Counted from the first letter of the stretch, positions 25,327 to 37,121 are shown. The stretch is DNA of 64,000 nt from CAYJRR01 sp964372275 [NCBI: uncultured bacterium] (GCA_964372275.1 CAYJRR010000003.1:26503-90502), one strand, 5' to 3'. Notes: generated from the sequence alone by a model not told the origin. A program made the numbers and translations.

Positions 25327-26361
25327 ATGCGCATCGCGGTCGTATCGCCCCTGTTCGAAAGCGTTCCGCCGCGTCGCTACGGAGGGACGGAACGCGTCGT
25401 CCATTGGCTGACCGAGGCGCTGGTGCGGCGCGGCCACCGCGTGACGCTCTACGCCTCCGGAGACTCGCGTACCGACGCCGGGTTGGTGGCCGGCTGGCCA
25501 CGCGCCTTGCGGGGGGGCGGTTGCGAGGTCGACGCGGCGGCGCTACACACCGGCATGCTGCTCCGCGCCCTCGGGAGCCGCGTCGACGTCGTCCATTCCC
25601 ACGTCGAGTGGCCGGGGATGCTCCTGGCGGGGCGGGGCGGACCGCCGTTGGTGACGACCCTGCACGGTCGCCTCGACATCCCCGAGTTCCTGGAGATCGC
25701 CCGTCGCTGCCCGGAGGCGCCGCTGGTCTCGATCAGCGACCGCCAACGGGAGCCACTCCCGGAAGCTCGGTGGGTCGCCACCGTCCACCACGGGATTCCA
25801 CTCGAGGAGCGCCCGTTCTACGCCGATCCCGACGACTACCTCGCCTTCGTCGGGCGCGTCTCGCCCGAGAAGGGGCCCGACGTCGCCATCCGCGTGGCGC
25901 GCGCGGCCGGTCGCACGCTCCGGATCGCCGCCAAGGTCAACGGAAGCGCCGGCGATCGACGGTACTGGGAGGCGACGATCCGCCCGATGATCGCCGCGGG
26001 GGAGGGGGTCCGGTTCGAGGGGGAGATCGGCGAAGGGGAGAAGGCGGCATTCATGGGACGGGCCCGCGCGCTGCTGTTCCCGATCGACTGGCCCGAGCCG
26101 TTCGGCCTGGTGGCGATCGAGGCGTTGAGCTATGGGACCCCGGTGATCGCCAGACCGCGTGGAGCGCTGCCGGAGATCGTGGTGGACGGGGAGACCGGGT
26201 TCCTGGTCGAGACCGAGGCGGAGATGATCGAGGCGGTCCGCGACGTGGGACGGATCGACCGCGGGCGGTGCCGGGAGTCGGTCCTCCGCCGGTTCTCGCG
26301 GGAGCGGATGGTCGACGACTACGAAGCGGTGTATCGCGCGCTCGCGGGCAGGCGACCGTGA
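25327..26361 (+). CDS. GT4-family glycosyltransferase
   Basis: 344 residues with a GT-B fold. The N-terminal Rossmann half starts MRIAVVSPLFESVPPRRYGGTERVV, where the GGTE motif is typical of the first loop. The donor-binding C-terminal half has VGRVSPEKGPDVAI and the EX7E-like segment EPFGLVAIEALSYGTPVIA. It transfers a sugar from a nucleotide donor; the acceptor is unknown. The start is ATG 25327. It overlaps the debranching-enzyme gene by 4 bases (GTGA), linking it to glycogen or oligosaccharide metabolism. Confidence 0.9.
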   Translation: MRIAVVSPLFESVPPRRYGGTERVVHWLTEALVRRGHRVTLYASGDSRTDAGLVAGWPRALRGGGCEVDAAALHTGMLLRALGSRVDVVHSHVEWPGMLLAGRGGPPLVTTLHGRLDIPEFLEIARRCPEAPLVSISDRQREPLPEARWVATVHHGIPLEERPFYADPDDYLAFVGRVSPEKGPDVAIRVARAAGRTLRIAAKVNGSAGDRRYWEATIRPMIAAGEGVRFEGEIGEGEKAAFMGRARALLFPIDWPEPFGLVAIEALSYGTPVIARPRGALPEIVVDGETGFLVETEAEMIEAVRDVGRIDRGRCRESVLRRFSRERMVDDYEAVYRALAGRRP

Positions 26362-28562
26362 AACGGTCCGCCCGTTCGGGCTCCCCCGGGGAACTCCCCG
26401 AACCCCTGATGCCGGTTCCGGAGCCCGAGGATCCGTATTCGATCCGCGCGTCGATTCCGGCGCTGATCCACCAGCGCGTCTCGATCAAGCACGGCGACGC
26501 GTTCGTCGTCGCCGACCGGCGGGGCGATCTGCCGGCCGGTGGCGGTGAGACCGGGTTCTATCGCGCGGGGACCCGGCACCTGTCGGCGCTGGAGCTGCGC
26601 GTCGACGGAAAGAAGCCGGTCCTCCTCTCCTCGTCGCTGTCCGACGACGACGTCCTGTTGATGTCGATGGCGACCAACCCCGACGCGGGGAGCGATGGGC
26701 TCCCGACCCACTCGCTGTTGTTCGCGCGCGAGCTGACGTTGAAGGATGGGCGGCTCTTCGAGCGGATCGAGGTCCGGAGCTTCCACGGCGCCGAGATCGC
26801 CCTTCCGGTCGAGCTCCACTTCGCCGCCGACTTCCGCGACGTGTTCGAGGTGCGCGGCTACCGCCGCCCGGCCCGCGGGGAGCTGCTCCCGCCGGCGACG
26901 CAGGATCGCTCGATGGCGACCCTCACCTACGCCGGACTCGACGGCGTGGTGCGACGGACGGCGGTCGTGTTCGACCCCGTTCCCGACGTCCTGGAGCCGC
27001 TCGTGGCCCGGTTCCGCCTCGTCCTGGCGCCGGGAAGTTCGAAGACGATCGAGGTCGCGGCCTCGGCCGGTCCGGCCGCGACTTCCGATCCGCCGGCCGT
27101 GGGGACGCGCGCCGCCGCGGCGCGTCTCCGCTCTGAGCACGCGGCGTGGGATCGCGGCGTCACCCGCGTCTTCACCTCGAACGAGACCCTCAACGCGCTC
27201 CTCGAGCGGGCCTCCGCCGACCTCCGGCTGATGTGCACCCGGACGCCCGAGGGGCTGGTCCCCTACGCCGGGATCCCGTGGTACGTCTGCCCCTTCGGCC
27301 GCGACGCGATCTGGACGTCGCTGATGGCGTTGAGCCTCCAGCCGAAGATCGCGGCCGGGACGCTCCGCTACTTGGCGCGGCGGCAGTCGTCCCGATTCGA
27401 CGACTTCACCGACGCGGAGCCGGGAAAGATCCTGCACGAGGAACGGTGCGGGGAGATGGCGAACCTGCGGGAGATCCCGTTCGTCCCCTACTACGGATCG
27501 GTCGACGCCACTCCGCTGTTCGTCGTCCTGCTGGAGCGGTACCTGCGGTGGACGGGCGATGGCGATCTCGCCGGGGAGCTATGGCCGGCGGCGAAGGACG
27601 CGATTGCGTGGGTCCTCGGGCCCGGCGATCCGGACGCGGACGGCTTCGTGGAGTACCGGCGCCGATCGCCGATCGGCCTCACCAACCACGGGTGGAAGGA
27701 TTCACACGACTCGGTTTTCCACGCCGACGGCCGTCTGGCGGAAGGACCGATCGCCCTGGTGGAGGCGCAGGCCTATGCCTACGCCGCCCTGTCGTCGGGG
27801 AGCTCGCTCGCCCGGTTGCGCGGAGACGCGGCGTTCGCCGACGAACTCGCGGAGCGCGCGCGCGCCCTCCGCGATCGGTTCGAGCGGTCGTTCTGGAGCG
27901 AGGCGCGCGGCACCTACGCGCTGGCGCTGGACGGCGAGAAGCGCCGTTGCGAGGTGGTGACCTCCAATCCCGGACACGCACTCTGGGCGGGGATCGCCGA
28001 TCCGGCGCGGGCCGCGCGGGTGGCCGAGAGGCTTCTCACGCCGCGCGCCTTCTCGGGATGGGGGGTGCGTACCGTCGCCGAAGAGGAGGCCCGCTACAAC
28101 CCGATGAGCTACCACAACGGCTCGGTCTGGCCGCACGACAACGCCATCCTCACCGGCGGGCTGAAAGCGTACGGAATGCGCGAGGCGGCGGCGCGGGTCG
28201 CGGCGTCGGTGCTCGACGCGGCCCAGACGTTCGACGACCGGCGGGTCCCGGAGCTGTACTGCGGCTTCGCCCGCACGCCGCGCCACGACCCGACGCCGTA
28301 TCCGGTCGCCTGCCGACCGCAGGCCTGGTCGGCGGCGACGCTGTTCAGCCTGGTCCAGACGCTCCTTGGACTTTCCGTCGACGGTCTGGGGGAGCGGGCC
28401 GTCTTCGTCTCCCCCTCCTTGCCGCCGTGGATCGAATGGATCGAGGTGACGCACCTCGCCGTCGGGTCGAAGCGCGCCGACGTCCGCCTGCAGCGCACGC
28501 GCCGCGGCGGCGCGGTGGTGACGCGCACCGGCGGCGAAGCGAAGGTCGTCGTCCAGAAGTGA
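26358..28562 (+). CDS. Amylo-alpha-1,6-glucosidase (glycogen debranching family)
   Basis: 734 residues from GTG 26358, or 717 from ATG 26409. The N-terminal bis domain (about 25-240; FVVADRRGDLPAGGG, GFYRAGTRHLSALEL) and a C-terminal (alpha/alpha)6 catalytic domain (about 275-730) are present, with WYVCPFGRDAIWTSL, DSHDSVFH and YHNGSVWPHDNA. This family hydrolyses alpha-1,6 branch points in glycogen-like glucans. The alternative ATG matters because codons between the two starts are a copy of the GC double-hairpin repeat (26369-26403), which may be intergenic. The GTGA overlap with the GT4 gene favours the upstream start. Confidence 0.9.
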   Translation: MKRSARSGSPGELPEPLMPVPEPEDPYSIRASIPALIHQRVSIKHGDAFVVADRRGDLPAGGGETGFYRAGTRHLSALELRVDGKKPVLLSSSLSDDDVLLMSMATNPDAGSDGLPTHSLLFARELTLKDGRLFERIEVRSFHGAEIALPVELHFAADFRDVFEVRGYRRPARGELLPPATQDRSMATLTYAGLDGVVRRTAVVFDPVPDVLEPLVARFRLVLAPGSSKTIEVAASAGPAATSDPPAVGTRAAAARLRSEHAAWDRGVTRVFTSNETLNALLERASADLRLMCTRTPEGLVPYAGIPWYVCPFGRDAIWTSLMALSLQPKIAAGTLRYLARRQSSRFDDFTDAEPGKILHEERCGEMANLREIPFVPYYGSVDATPLFVVLLERYLRWTGDGDLAGELWPAAKDAIAWVLGPGDPDADGFVEYRRRSPIGLTNHGWKDSHDSVFHADGRLAEGPIALVEAQAYAYAALSSGSSLARLRGDAAFADELAERARALRDRFERSFWSEARGTYALALDGEKRRCEVVTSNPGHALWAGIADPARAARVAERLLTPRAFSGWGVRTVAEEEARYNPMSYHNGSVWPHDNAILTGGLKAYGMREAAARVAASVLDAAQTFDDRRVPELYCGFARTPRHDPTPYPVACRPQAWSAATLFSLVQTLLGLSVDGLGERAVFVSPSLPPWIEWIEVTHLAVGSKRADVRLQRTRRGGAVVTRTGGEAKVVVQK
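26369..26403. repeat. GC double-hairpin element at the 5' end of the debranching gene
   Basis: GCCCG tt CGGGC followed by CGGGGA ac TCCCCG. It resembles the copy at 56906-56939 most closely and differs from the 57181/57219 pair. If translation starts at GTG 26358 it is coding; if at ATG 26409 it is intergenic. Confidence 0.6.
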
Positions 28563-28585
28563 CGTGTGCTATCGATCGCGTGCCG

Positions 28586-29308
28586 ATGACCTCCTTCGTC
28601 GTGTTCGCCAAGGAACCGATCCCCGGACAGGTGAAGACCCGGCTCACGCCACCGCTTCCACCGGCGGTCGCGGCCGCGCTCTACGGCGCGTTCGTGGAGG
28701 ACGTCGCCGCCGCGGTGGTCTCCGCGGCGCGGGAGGGCGATCGCCGCGTGCTCGCCGCGCCGGACGGCCCGGGTCCGGTTCTCCAGGCGATCGCCGGGCG
28801 ACATGGCTTCGAGGCGGCGGCCCAGGTCGGAGCCGATCTCGGAGCGCGCATGTCGAATGCGCTCCGCGCGGAGCTTCGACGCGGATCGGATCGGGTGGTG
28901 CTGGTCGGGAGCGACAGCCCGTCGATCCTGCCGGCGATGCTGCGCCAGGCGGTTGCGGCCCTGGACGACGGCGTCGACGCGGTCCTCGGACCGGCCGGTG
29001 ACGGCGGGTACTGGCTCGTCGGTTGCGCCCGCTCGGTGCCCGATCTCTTCCAGGGGATCCCGTGGAGCACCCGGGACGTCCTCGCGACCACCCTCGATCG
29101 GGCGAAGGAGCGGGGAATCTCGATTTCGCTGTTGCCGTTCTGGTACGACGTCGACGACGTCGCCGACCTCCGCATGCTGCACGCGCACCTCGAATGGTCG
29201 TCGCAGGCCGGGCGATCGACGGCGCCCTGCACGACGGCCGCCCTCGCCGAATTCCGCCGTGCAAATTCGGCGTTTTTCCTTGCCTCTCGCGGGGAGAGCA
29301 CGCGATAA
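28586..29308 (+). CDS. TIGR04282/DUF2064-type glycosyltransferase-like protein
   Basis: 240 residues from ATG 28586 (GTG 28580 possible). The N-terminus FAKEPIPGQVKTRL with a KTRL motif, LVGSDSPSILPAML, LGPAGDGGYWLVG and STRDVLATT are the signature blocks of this family, a GT-A-like nucleotidyltransferase/glycosyltransferase fold of uncertain substrate. The last 40 residues after HLEW are extra compared with the family core. A Rho-independent terminator sequence lies inside this tail (29246-29277). It follows the debranching gene by 23 bases. Confidence 0.88.
   Translation: MTSFVVFAKEPIPGQVKTRLTPPLPPAVAAALYGAFVEDVAAAVVSAAREGDRRVLAAPDGPGPVLQAIAGRHGFEAAAQVGADLGARMSNALRAELRRGSDRVVLVGSDSPSILPAMLRQAVAALDDGVDAVLGPAGDGGYWLVGCARSVPDLFQGIPWSTRDVLATTLDRAKERGISISLLPFWYDVDDVADLRMLHAHLEWSSQAGRSTAPCTTAALAEFRRANSAFFLASRGESTR
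29246..29277 (+). terminator. Rho-independent terminator within the 3' end of the DUF2064 gene
   Basis: A perfect 8-bp stem GCCGAATT (29246-29253)/AATTCGGC (29264-29271) has a 10-base loop and then GTTTTTCC. It precedes the gene's own stop (29306-29308) by about 30 bases. It would limit transcription into lapA. Confidence 0.65.
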
Positions 29309-29315
29309 CGAAATC

Positions 29316-29813
29316 ATGTGGCGCACCTTCAAGGTGATCGTCTGGACGGCGGTGGTCGTCTGTAGCGCCGTCTTCGGGGCACGGTTCCTGAACGCGAACC
29401 AGGGGTTGGTCAACGTCCAGTTCCCGATGCTCGACCGCCAGTCGGGGGAGACGACGCTGGGGTTGGCGTTGCTCTCCGCGGCCGCGGCGGGCCTCGGAGC
29501 CGGTCTCCTGATCCTGCTGGTGATCTCCTTCGGGCTGACGCTGCACGCCGCCAGCCTCAAGCGCGATCTGAAGCGGCTGAAGCGGCAGATCCACAAGCTC
29601 GAGCTTCGCGACCTCCCCGAGGAGCCGTTCGACAAGAACGCCCGGATCGAGGAGGAGGAGGAGGATCGCGACGCGCTCGAGCGGGCGCGCGCCATCGACG
29701 TCGTTCCGACCGGACCGGTGCGCGGCGGAAGCACCGCCGCGCCGATCGGCGGCGAGGACGACGAAGAGGACGAGGCGCCGATCTTCGGTCGGAAGCTCGA
29801 CCTCCCGCGGTAG
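29316..29813 (+). CDS. lapA: LapA-domain membrane protein
   Basis: 165 residues. Two membrane segments (about 4-22, FKVIVWTAVVVCSAVFGARF, and 48-72, LALLSAAAAGLGAGLLILL) flank the LapA-type periplasmic loop with NANQGLVNVQFP. A coiled-coil (LKRDLKRLKRQIHKLEL) and an acidic C-terminal tail follow. LapA with LapB controls LpxC turnover, and thereby LPS synthesis, in gammaproteobacteria. The assignment is supported by the downstream lapB-like gene, which starts after 6 bases. The start is ATG 29316; no clear ribosome site. Confidence 0.78.
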   Translation: MWRTFKVIVWTAVVVCSAVFGARFLNANQGLVNVQFPMLDRQSGETTLGLALLSAAAAGLGAGLLILLVISFGLTLHAASLKRDLKRLKRQIHKLELRDLPEEPFDKNARIEEEEEDRDALERARAIDVVPTGPVRGGSTAAPIGGEDDEEDEAPIFGRKLDLPR

Positions 29814-29819
29814 GTCCCC

Positions 29820-31103
29820 ATGCTGGAGCTGCTTCTCCACGTCTTCCTGGTACTGGTCGGCGCCGCCCTCGGCGGGCTGGGCAGCTACTTCCTCGCGCGC
29901 CACGGCTGGTGGGTTCCGGCCTCGCCGGACCGCGATCCGTACTTGAGCGCGCTGACCGCGCTGCTCGACGAGAAGCCGGAGAAGGCGGCCGACATCCTGG
30001 TGATGACGGCGCGGCTGAACACCGGCGATCCGGGTCTCTACCAGGCGCTGGCGGGGCTGCTCCGCCGGATGGGGGAGTTCGGCCGCGCCACGCGCCTCGA
30101 CCGGATGGTCGCGGTCCGCGAGGACCTGCGGACGGCGCAGCGCGCCGAGGTTCTCTACCACCTGGCGCTCGACTATCGAGGAGCCGGGCGGCTCCGGCAG
30201 GCGCTGGAGAACCTGGAAGAGGCGTTCCGGTTGAATCCGCGCGAGGCGCGGACGGGGGCGCTGCTGGTGGAGCTCTACCAGCAGGCCGGGGACGAAGAGC
30301 GCGCCTACGAGGTGCTGCTCAAGGTCGGCGCCAAGGACGACGCGGCGGTGGGCCTGAGGCTGGCGGAGCTGCAGGTCGAGATCGGGCGGCGCCGGATGGC
30401 CGCCGACGACCTGAAAGGGGCGCGCAAGCACTTCCGCCGCGCCGTCGAACATTCACCCAAGGGGTACGCCGCGCGCCTGCACCTCGGGGACGCCTACCTC
30501 CGGAGCGGCGAGCACGACAAGGCGCTGGCCGCGTGGGTGGAGATCCTCGAAGACCGGCCGGAGCTGTTCGGCGCGCTCTATCCGCGGTTCGAGGACGCCT
30601 TCTTTTCCAAAGGGGAGTTCGACGAGCTGGGGGGGTTCATCCGCGACTACCTCTCCGCCTACCGCGATTCGCCGCGGGCGATGCTGATCCTTGCCCGCCA
30701 CCTGGCGAAGAAGCGCCGCATCGACGAGGCGATCCGCGAGCTCAAGTCGGCGTTGGCGATCGATCCGGGTTTCGTCGAGGCGCACCGCGAGCTCGGACTG
30801 CAGCTCCTCGATCGCGGCACCACCGACGAGATCGCGGACGCCTACCGGGAGTTCCTGGACCATCTGCCGTCGCTCGTTCCCGCCTACAAGTGCCGGCGCT
30901 GCCAGAGCCCGGCCGAGTCGTTCTTCTGGCGCTGCCCCTCCTGCGCGGCGTTCGAGACGGCGACGCCGACCCGCGCGACCGAGCGCGCGGTGCCGGCGCC
31001 GGAACCGGCGCGGCCGGTCGGGTTCCCGGCGAGGCCGCTGGAGGTCGTGGCGAGCGCGGATGGAGGGCGGGTCCGGAAGGGCGCCGCCAAAAAGCCGGCG
31101 TGA
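29820..31103 (+). CDS. lapB: LapB/YciM-like TPR protein with zinc ribbon
   Basis: 427 residues. An N-terminal membrane anchor (LLHVFLVLVGAALGGLGSYFLA) leads into a cytoplasmic run of about nine TPR-like helix pairs (about 35-350), typified by LYHLALDYRGAGRLRQALENL. A C-terminal rubredoxin-like ribbon YKCRRCQSPAESFFWRCPSC (about 358-378) gives two CxxC pairs. That is the LapB architecture. LapB recruits FtsH to LpxC in E. coli; the same role here is inferred. It is paired with lapA. The Ala/Pro tail after residue 385 is a low-complexity extension. It ends just before an AT-rich palindromic repeat. Confidence 0.87.
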   Translation: MLELLLHVFLVLVGAALGGLGSYFLARHGWWVPASPDRDPYLSALTALLDEKPEKAADILVMTARLNTGDPGLYQALAGLLRRMGEFGRATRLDRMVAVREDLRTAQRAEVLYHLALDYRGAGRLRQALENLEEAFRLNPREARTGALLVELYQQAGDEERAYEVLLKVGAKDDAAVGLRLAELQVEIGRRRMAADDLKGARKHFRRAVEHSPKGYAARLHLGDAYLRSGEHDKALAAWVEILEDRPELFGALYPRFEDAFFSKGEFDELGGFIRDYLSAYRDSPRAMLILARHLAKKRRIDEAIRELKSALAIDPGFVEAHRELGLQLLDRGTTDEIADAYREFLDHLPSLVPAYKCRRCQSPAESFFWRCPSCAAFETATPTRATERAVPAPEPARPVGFPARPLEVVASADGGRVRKGAAKKPA

Positions 31104-31122
31104 CGCGCAGCAATCAGAAGGC

Positions 31123-31216
31123 GGAAAATGGAAAATTCAAAATGGAAAACCGGCAAGCCGGTCAATGTTTCTGATTGGCCGGTTAACCGGTTTTCCATTT
31201 TGAAGTTTCCATTTTC
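31123..31216. repeat. AT-rich palindromic element, copy 1
   Basis: Arms of about 43 bases (31123-31166 and 31174-31216) flank a 7-base loop. The arm is built of AAAATGG units, then GGAAAACCGG, four bases and CCGGYCAAT. It lies between lapB and rsmB. Two related copies are at 47275-47378 and 62801-62905. Confidence 0.9.
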
Positions 31217-31222
31217 GGTCGC

Positions 31223-32701
31223 GTGAACGGCCGCCGGCGATTGAGACGCCGCATCCAAACGTGTTCTGTCGTCTCCCCCGCCCGCGCCGTCGCGCTCGAC
31301 GTTCTCGACGCCGTGCGCCGTGGGGAGCCCGCCGACAACGCCTTCGATCGCGCATGCGCCTCGCGTCCCTCGCTCGCCGCGGCCGACCGCGGCCTCGCGA
31401 TGGAGATCGCCTACGGCGTCCTCCGCCGCTGGCGGCGCCTCGACGGCGCGCTCGGGGAATACGCGCGGCAGGGCCTGCCGAAGGAGGCCGGGTTGCTCGA
31501 CCTGCTGCGCGTCGGCGCCTACCAGCTCCTCTTCCTCGACCGCGTGCCGGCGCACGCGGCGGTGTCGACGGCGGTCGACGCGGCGCGCGAGCGAGCTCCG
31601 CACGCGGCGACCTTCGTGAACGCCGTCTTGCGGCGTGTGGCGGCGGAGGCGCCACGACTTCGCGCGGCGGTGCCGCCGCCGGAGGACGCGCCGGTGGAAC
31701 GCCTCGCGGCGTGGCACTCGGTCCCCGACTGGCTGGCCGAACGGCTCGCGCCGCTGGCGAGCTCCGCGGCAGGTCTGGGCTCGTTGCTCGAGGCGCTCAC
31801 GCGCCCGGCGCCGCTGTGTCTCCGCGCCACCCCACACGCGGGCGGACGCGACCGGTTGCTCGAGGCGCTCGCGCGGGAGGGAGCTCCGGCGCACGCCGCG
31901 GTCCATGCGCCGGACGCGCTGATCGTCGAACGACGTTCCGTCGCCGCGGGCGGCGCCGCCGGTTCGGAGGTGGCGGACGTGCGCGGGCTGCCGGGATTCG
32001 AAGAGGGTTGGTTCACGGTGCAGGACGAGGCGGCGCAGCTCATCGTCGAGCTGCTGGAGGTTCGGTCCGGCGTCACGATGCTCGACCTCTGCGCGGCGCC
32101 GGGCGGGAAGGCGATCCACGCCGCGCATCGCGGGGCCCGCGTCGTCGCCGTCGACGCGGACGCCGCTCGCCTTCGGCTCGTCGACGAGGCGTCGCGCCGC
32201 CTGCGGGCGCCGGTCGAGACGCTCGCCGCGACGGCCGGCGCCGCCGGCGTCGCGCCGCTCGCCGGGCGCCTCTTCGACCGCGTGCTGGTCGACGCGCCGT
32301 GCTCCGCGACGGGGATCCTCCGGCGCAAGCCCGACGTGGCCTGGAGGCGGCGACCGGACGACCTCGCGGAGCTTCGCCGGCGCCAGTCGGAGATCCTCGA
32401 AGGGGGGGCGAGCCACGTCGCGCCCGGCGGGCGTCTCGTCTACGCCGTCTGCTCGCTCCTGCCGGAGGAGGGGGAGGCGGTCGCCGACGCCTTCGACGCG
32501 CTCCACGCCGCCGGCCATGCCTCGCGCGGAGTGGATCGCGGCGCCGTTGGCTTCCGGCGCGTCGACCTGCGCGGTGGGCCTGCGTCGATCGCGCCGTTCG
32601 TCACCGCGCGCGGAGACTTCCGCGCCCGGCCGGACCTTCATCGGACAGACGGATTCTTCGCGGCGACGTGGATCCGACTTGGAGACGGCCCGCTCTCGTG
32701 A
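31223..32701 (+). CDS. rsmB: 16S rRNA m5C967 methyltransferase RsmB
   Basis: 492 residues. An N-terminal NusB-like helical domain (about 15-140; ARAVALDVLDAVRRG, YGVLRRWRRLD, RVGAYQLLFLD) is joined to a C-terminal SAM-dependent RNA m5C methyltransferase. The SAM site is LDLCAAPGGK. The two catalytic-type cysteines are in DAPCSATGIL and VCSLLPEEGE. It methylates C967 of 16S rRNA in homologues. The start is GTG 31223, only 7 bases after the palindromic repeat; no standard ribosome site. A terminator overlaps its stop codon. Confidence 0.93.
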   Translation: MNGRRRLRRRIQTCSVVSPARAVALDVLDAVRRGEPADNAFDRACASRPSLAAADRGLAMEIAYGVLRRWRRLDGALGEYARQGLPKEAGLLDLLRVGAYQLLFLDRVPAHAAVSTAVDAARERAPHAATFVNAVLRRVAAEAPRLRAAVPPPEDAPVERLAAWHSVPDWLAERLAPLASSAAGLGSLLEALTRPAPLCLRATPHAGGRDRLLEALAREGAPAHAAVHAPDALIVERRSVAAGGAAGSEVADVRGLPGFEEGWFTVQDEAAQLIVELLEVRSGVTMLDLCAAPGGKAIHAAHRGARVVAVDADAARLRLVDEASRRLRAPVETLAATAGAAGVAPLAGRLFDRVLVDAPCSATGILRRKPDVAWRRRPDDLAELRRRQSEILEGGASHVAPGGRLVYAVCSLLPEEGEAVADAFDALHAAGHASRGVDRGAVGFRRVDLRGGPASIAPFVTARGDFRARPDLHRTDGFFAATWIRLGDGPLS

Positions 32702-32713
32702 GAGCATTTTTTT
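32692..32713 (+). terminator. Rho-independent terminator overlapping the rsmB stop codon
   Basis: GCTCTC (32692-32697), loop GT, GAGAGC (32700-32705) and then ATTTTTTT. The stop codon TGA (32699-32701) is inside the hairpin. Confidence 0.85.
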
Positions 32714-32761
32714 CGTCACGGTCGGGTGGCCGTGCGAGACAACGTTCGACGGGGAGGGATC

Positions 32762-33121
32762 GTGGAATACGAGATGAGCAGCACCGGCAATCCGATGATC
32801 GCGCTGTTGGCGATTCCGGTGGGGTTGGCGGTCTACATCTTCTTTTCCTACTGCGCCAAGTTGATCTGCGAGAAGTCGGGGAAGCAGCCGGGGGTCCTGA
32901 TCTGGATCCCGATCGTGCAGCTGATCCCGCTGATGGAAGTGGCGGGGATGGCGACCTGGATGATCGTGCTGGCGCTGATCCCGCTCGCCAACATCGTCTT
33001 CATCGTCCTGTTGGGCCTCGGACTGTGCAAGGCGCGGAAGAAGAACCCTGCGCTGGTGGTGCTGCTCTTCCTCCCCTGCCTGAACTTCGTCTTCCTGCCC
33101 TACCTGGCCTTCTCGGAATAG
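32762..33121 (+). CDS. Small membrane protein, DUF5684-like
   Basis: 119 residues from GTG 32762 (GGGGAGGG ahead); ATG 32774 is an alternative. Three or four membrane segments are visible: MIALLAIPVGLAVYIFF, VLIWIPIVQLIPLMEVAG, WMIVLALIPLANIVFIVLL, and LVVLLFLPCLNFVFLPYLAF. The order short helix, GKQPG loop, WIPIVQ resembles the small DUF5684-type membrane proteins that surround signal-peptidase or housekeeping genes. Function unknown. It is isolated behind the rsmB terminator and so should have its own promoter. Confidence 0.72.
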   Translation: MEYEMSSTGNPMIALLAIPVGLAVYIFFSYCAKLICEKSGKQPGVLIWIPIVQLIPLMEVAGMATWMIVLALIPLANIVFIVLLGLGLCKARKKNPALVVLLFLPCLNFVFLPYLAFSE

Positions 33122-33147
33122 CGCCGGCGGACCGCTCGCGAGCGGCC

Positions 33148-35560
<2,413 letters not shown>

Positions 35561-35561
35561 C

Positions 35562-37121
35562 GTGGACAAGATCCTCGTTCTCGATTTCGGGTCGCAGTAC
35601 ACGCAGCTGATCGCGCGTCGCGTCCGCGAACAGAAGGTCTACTGCGAGATCCACCCCTGCACGATGCCGCTCACGCGCGTGCGCGGCTTCGGCGCCGCGG
35701 GGATCGTGCTGTCGGGGGGGCCGAACTCGGTCTACGAGGAGGGGGCGCCGACCGTCGCCAAAGAGCTGTTCGCGCTCGGCGTGCCGATCCTCGGGATCTG
35801 CTACGGCGAGCAGCTCACCGCCCATCTCTTGGGGGGCCGGGTGGAGGCCGGAACGCGCCGCGAATACGGGCGCGCGCCGCTCACCGTCGATCGCGCGAGC
35901 GAGCTGTTCGCCGGGTTCGGGGCGGGGGAGGAGATCCAGGTCTGGATGAGCCACGGCGACGTGGTGCGGGAGGTGCCCGAAGGCTTCGTGACGATCGCCT
36001 CCAACCACAGCACCCCGTTCGCCGCCGTCGAGGACCGCGCGCGACGGATCTGGGGGATCCAGTTCCATCCGGAGGTGGCGCACACGCCCCGCGGGACCGA
36101 GATCCTGCGGAACTTCGTCTTCGGTATCTGCGGCGCCCGGGGCCAGTGGACGATGCGGTCGTTCGTGGAGAGCAAGACGGCGGAGATCCGGGAGACGGTC
36201 GGCGACGACCGGGTCCTGCTGGGCCTGTCCGGGGGGGTCGACTCGGCGGTGGCGGCGGTCCTGATCCACAAGGCGATCGGAGACCGGCTCCAGTGCGTTT
36301 TCGTCGACAACGGCCTACTCCGCAAGGACGAGGGCCGGAAGGTGGAGCAGGTCTTCCGGGGCCACTTCAAGATCCCGCTCCGGACGGTCGACGCCTCGGA
36401 GCGGTTCCTGAAGAAACTTGCGGGGGTGGTCGATCCGGAGGCGAAGCGGAAGACGATCGGCGAGCTGTTCGTCCGGGTGTTCGAGGACGAGGCCCGGACG
36501 CTCGGCGCCGGAGGGGCGACCGAGGCCGGACCGTCCTGGTTGGCGCAGGGGACGCTCTATCCGGACGTCATCGAGAGCGTCTCGTTCAAGGGACCGTCGG
36601 TCACGATCAAGAGCCACCACAACGTCGGCGGTCTCCCCGAGCGGATGGAGATGAAGGTCCTGGAGCCGCTTCGCGAGCTGTTCAAGGACGAGGTGCGCGC
36701 GCTCGGCGCCGAGCTGGGGATGCCGGCCGAGGTGCTCCAGCGGCAGCCGTTCCCGGGGCCGGGGCTCGCGGTGCGGATCCTGGGGGAGGTGACGCGCGAG
36801 CGGTGCGAGCTGTTGCGCGCCGCCGACGAGATCGTCGTCACCGAGATCAAGCGGGCCGGGCTCTACGCGAAGATCTGGCAGAGCTTCGCCGTGCTCCTGC
36901 CGGTGCGCACCGTCGGGGTGATGGGGGACGCGCGCACCTACCAGGAGGTGATTGCCGTCCGCGCCGTCCACTCCACCGACGGCATGACCGCCGACTGGGT
37001 GCCGCTCCCCTACGACGTCCTCGCCACGATCTCCAACCGGATCGTCAACGAGGTCCGCGGCATCAACCGCGTCGTCTACGACATCTCCAGCAAGCCCCCC
37101 TCGACGATCGAGTGGGAGTAG
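35562..37121 (+). CDS. guaA: GMP synthase (glutamine-hydrolysing)
   Basis: 519 residues from GTG 35562. A class I amidotransferase domain (about 1-195) has the nucleophile Cys in GICYGEQ and the catalytic His/Glu in [10 protein letters not shown]. The ATP-pyrophosphatase domain has [10 protein letters not shown] (about 225) and is followed by the dimerisation domain ([13 protein letters not shown] ... PPSTIEWE). GICYGEQ has Glu where GMQ is common. It aminates XMP to GMP. It is co-transcribed with guaB (1-base gap). A long purine/pyrimidine inverted repeat lies behind it. Confidence 0.96.
   Translation: MDKILVLDFGSQYTQLIARRVREQKVYCEIHPCTMPLTRVRGFGAAGIVLSGGPNSVYEEGAPTVAKELFALGVPILGICYGEQLTAHLLGGRVEAGTRREYGRAPLTVDRASELFAGFGAGEEIQVWMSHGDVVREVPEGFVTIASNHSTPFAAVEDRARRIWGIQFHPEVAHTPRGTEILRNFVFGICGARGQWTMRSFVESKTAEIRETVGDDRVLLGLSGGVDSAVAAVLIHKAIGDRLQCVFVDNGLLRKDEGRKVEQVFRGHFKIPLRTVDASERFLKKLAGVVDPEAKRKTIGELFVRVFEDEARTLGAGGATEAGPSWLAQGTLYPDVIESVSFKGPSVTIKSHHNVGGLPERMEMKVLEPLRELFKDEVRALGAELGMPAEVLQRQPFPGPGLAVRILGEVTRERCELLRAADEIVVTEIKRAGLYAKIWQSFAVLLPVRTVGVMGDARTYQEVIAVRAVHSTDGMTADWVPLPYDVLATISNRIVNEVRGINRVVYDISSKPPSTIEWE

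Noticed and set aside
28601-28700. Frameshift between the debranching and DUF2064 genes
   Set aside because: Both proteins are full length with proper starts and stops; the 23-base gap is ordinary.
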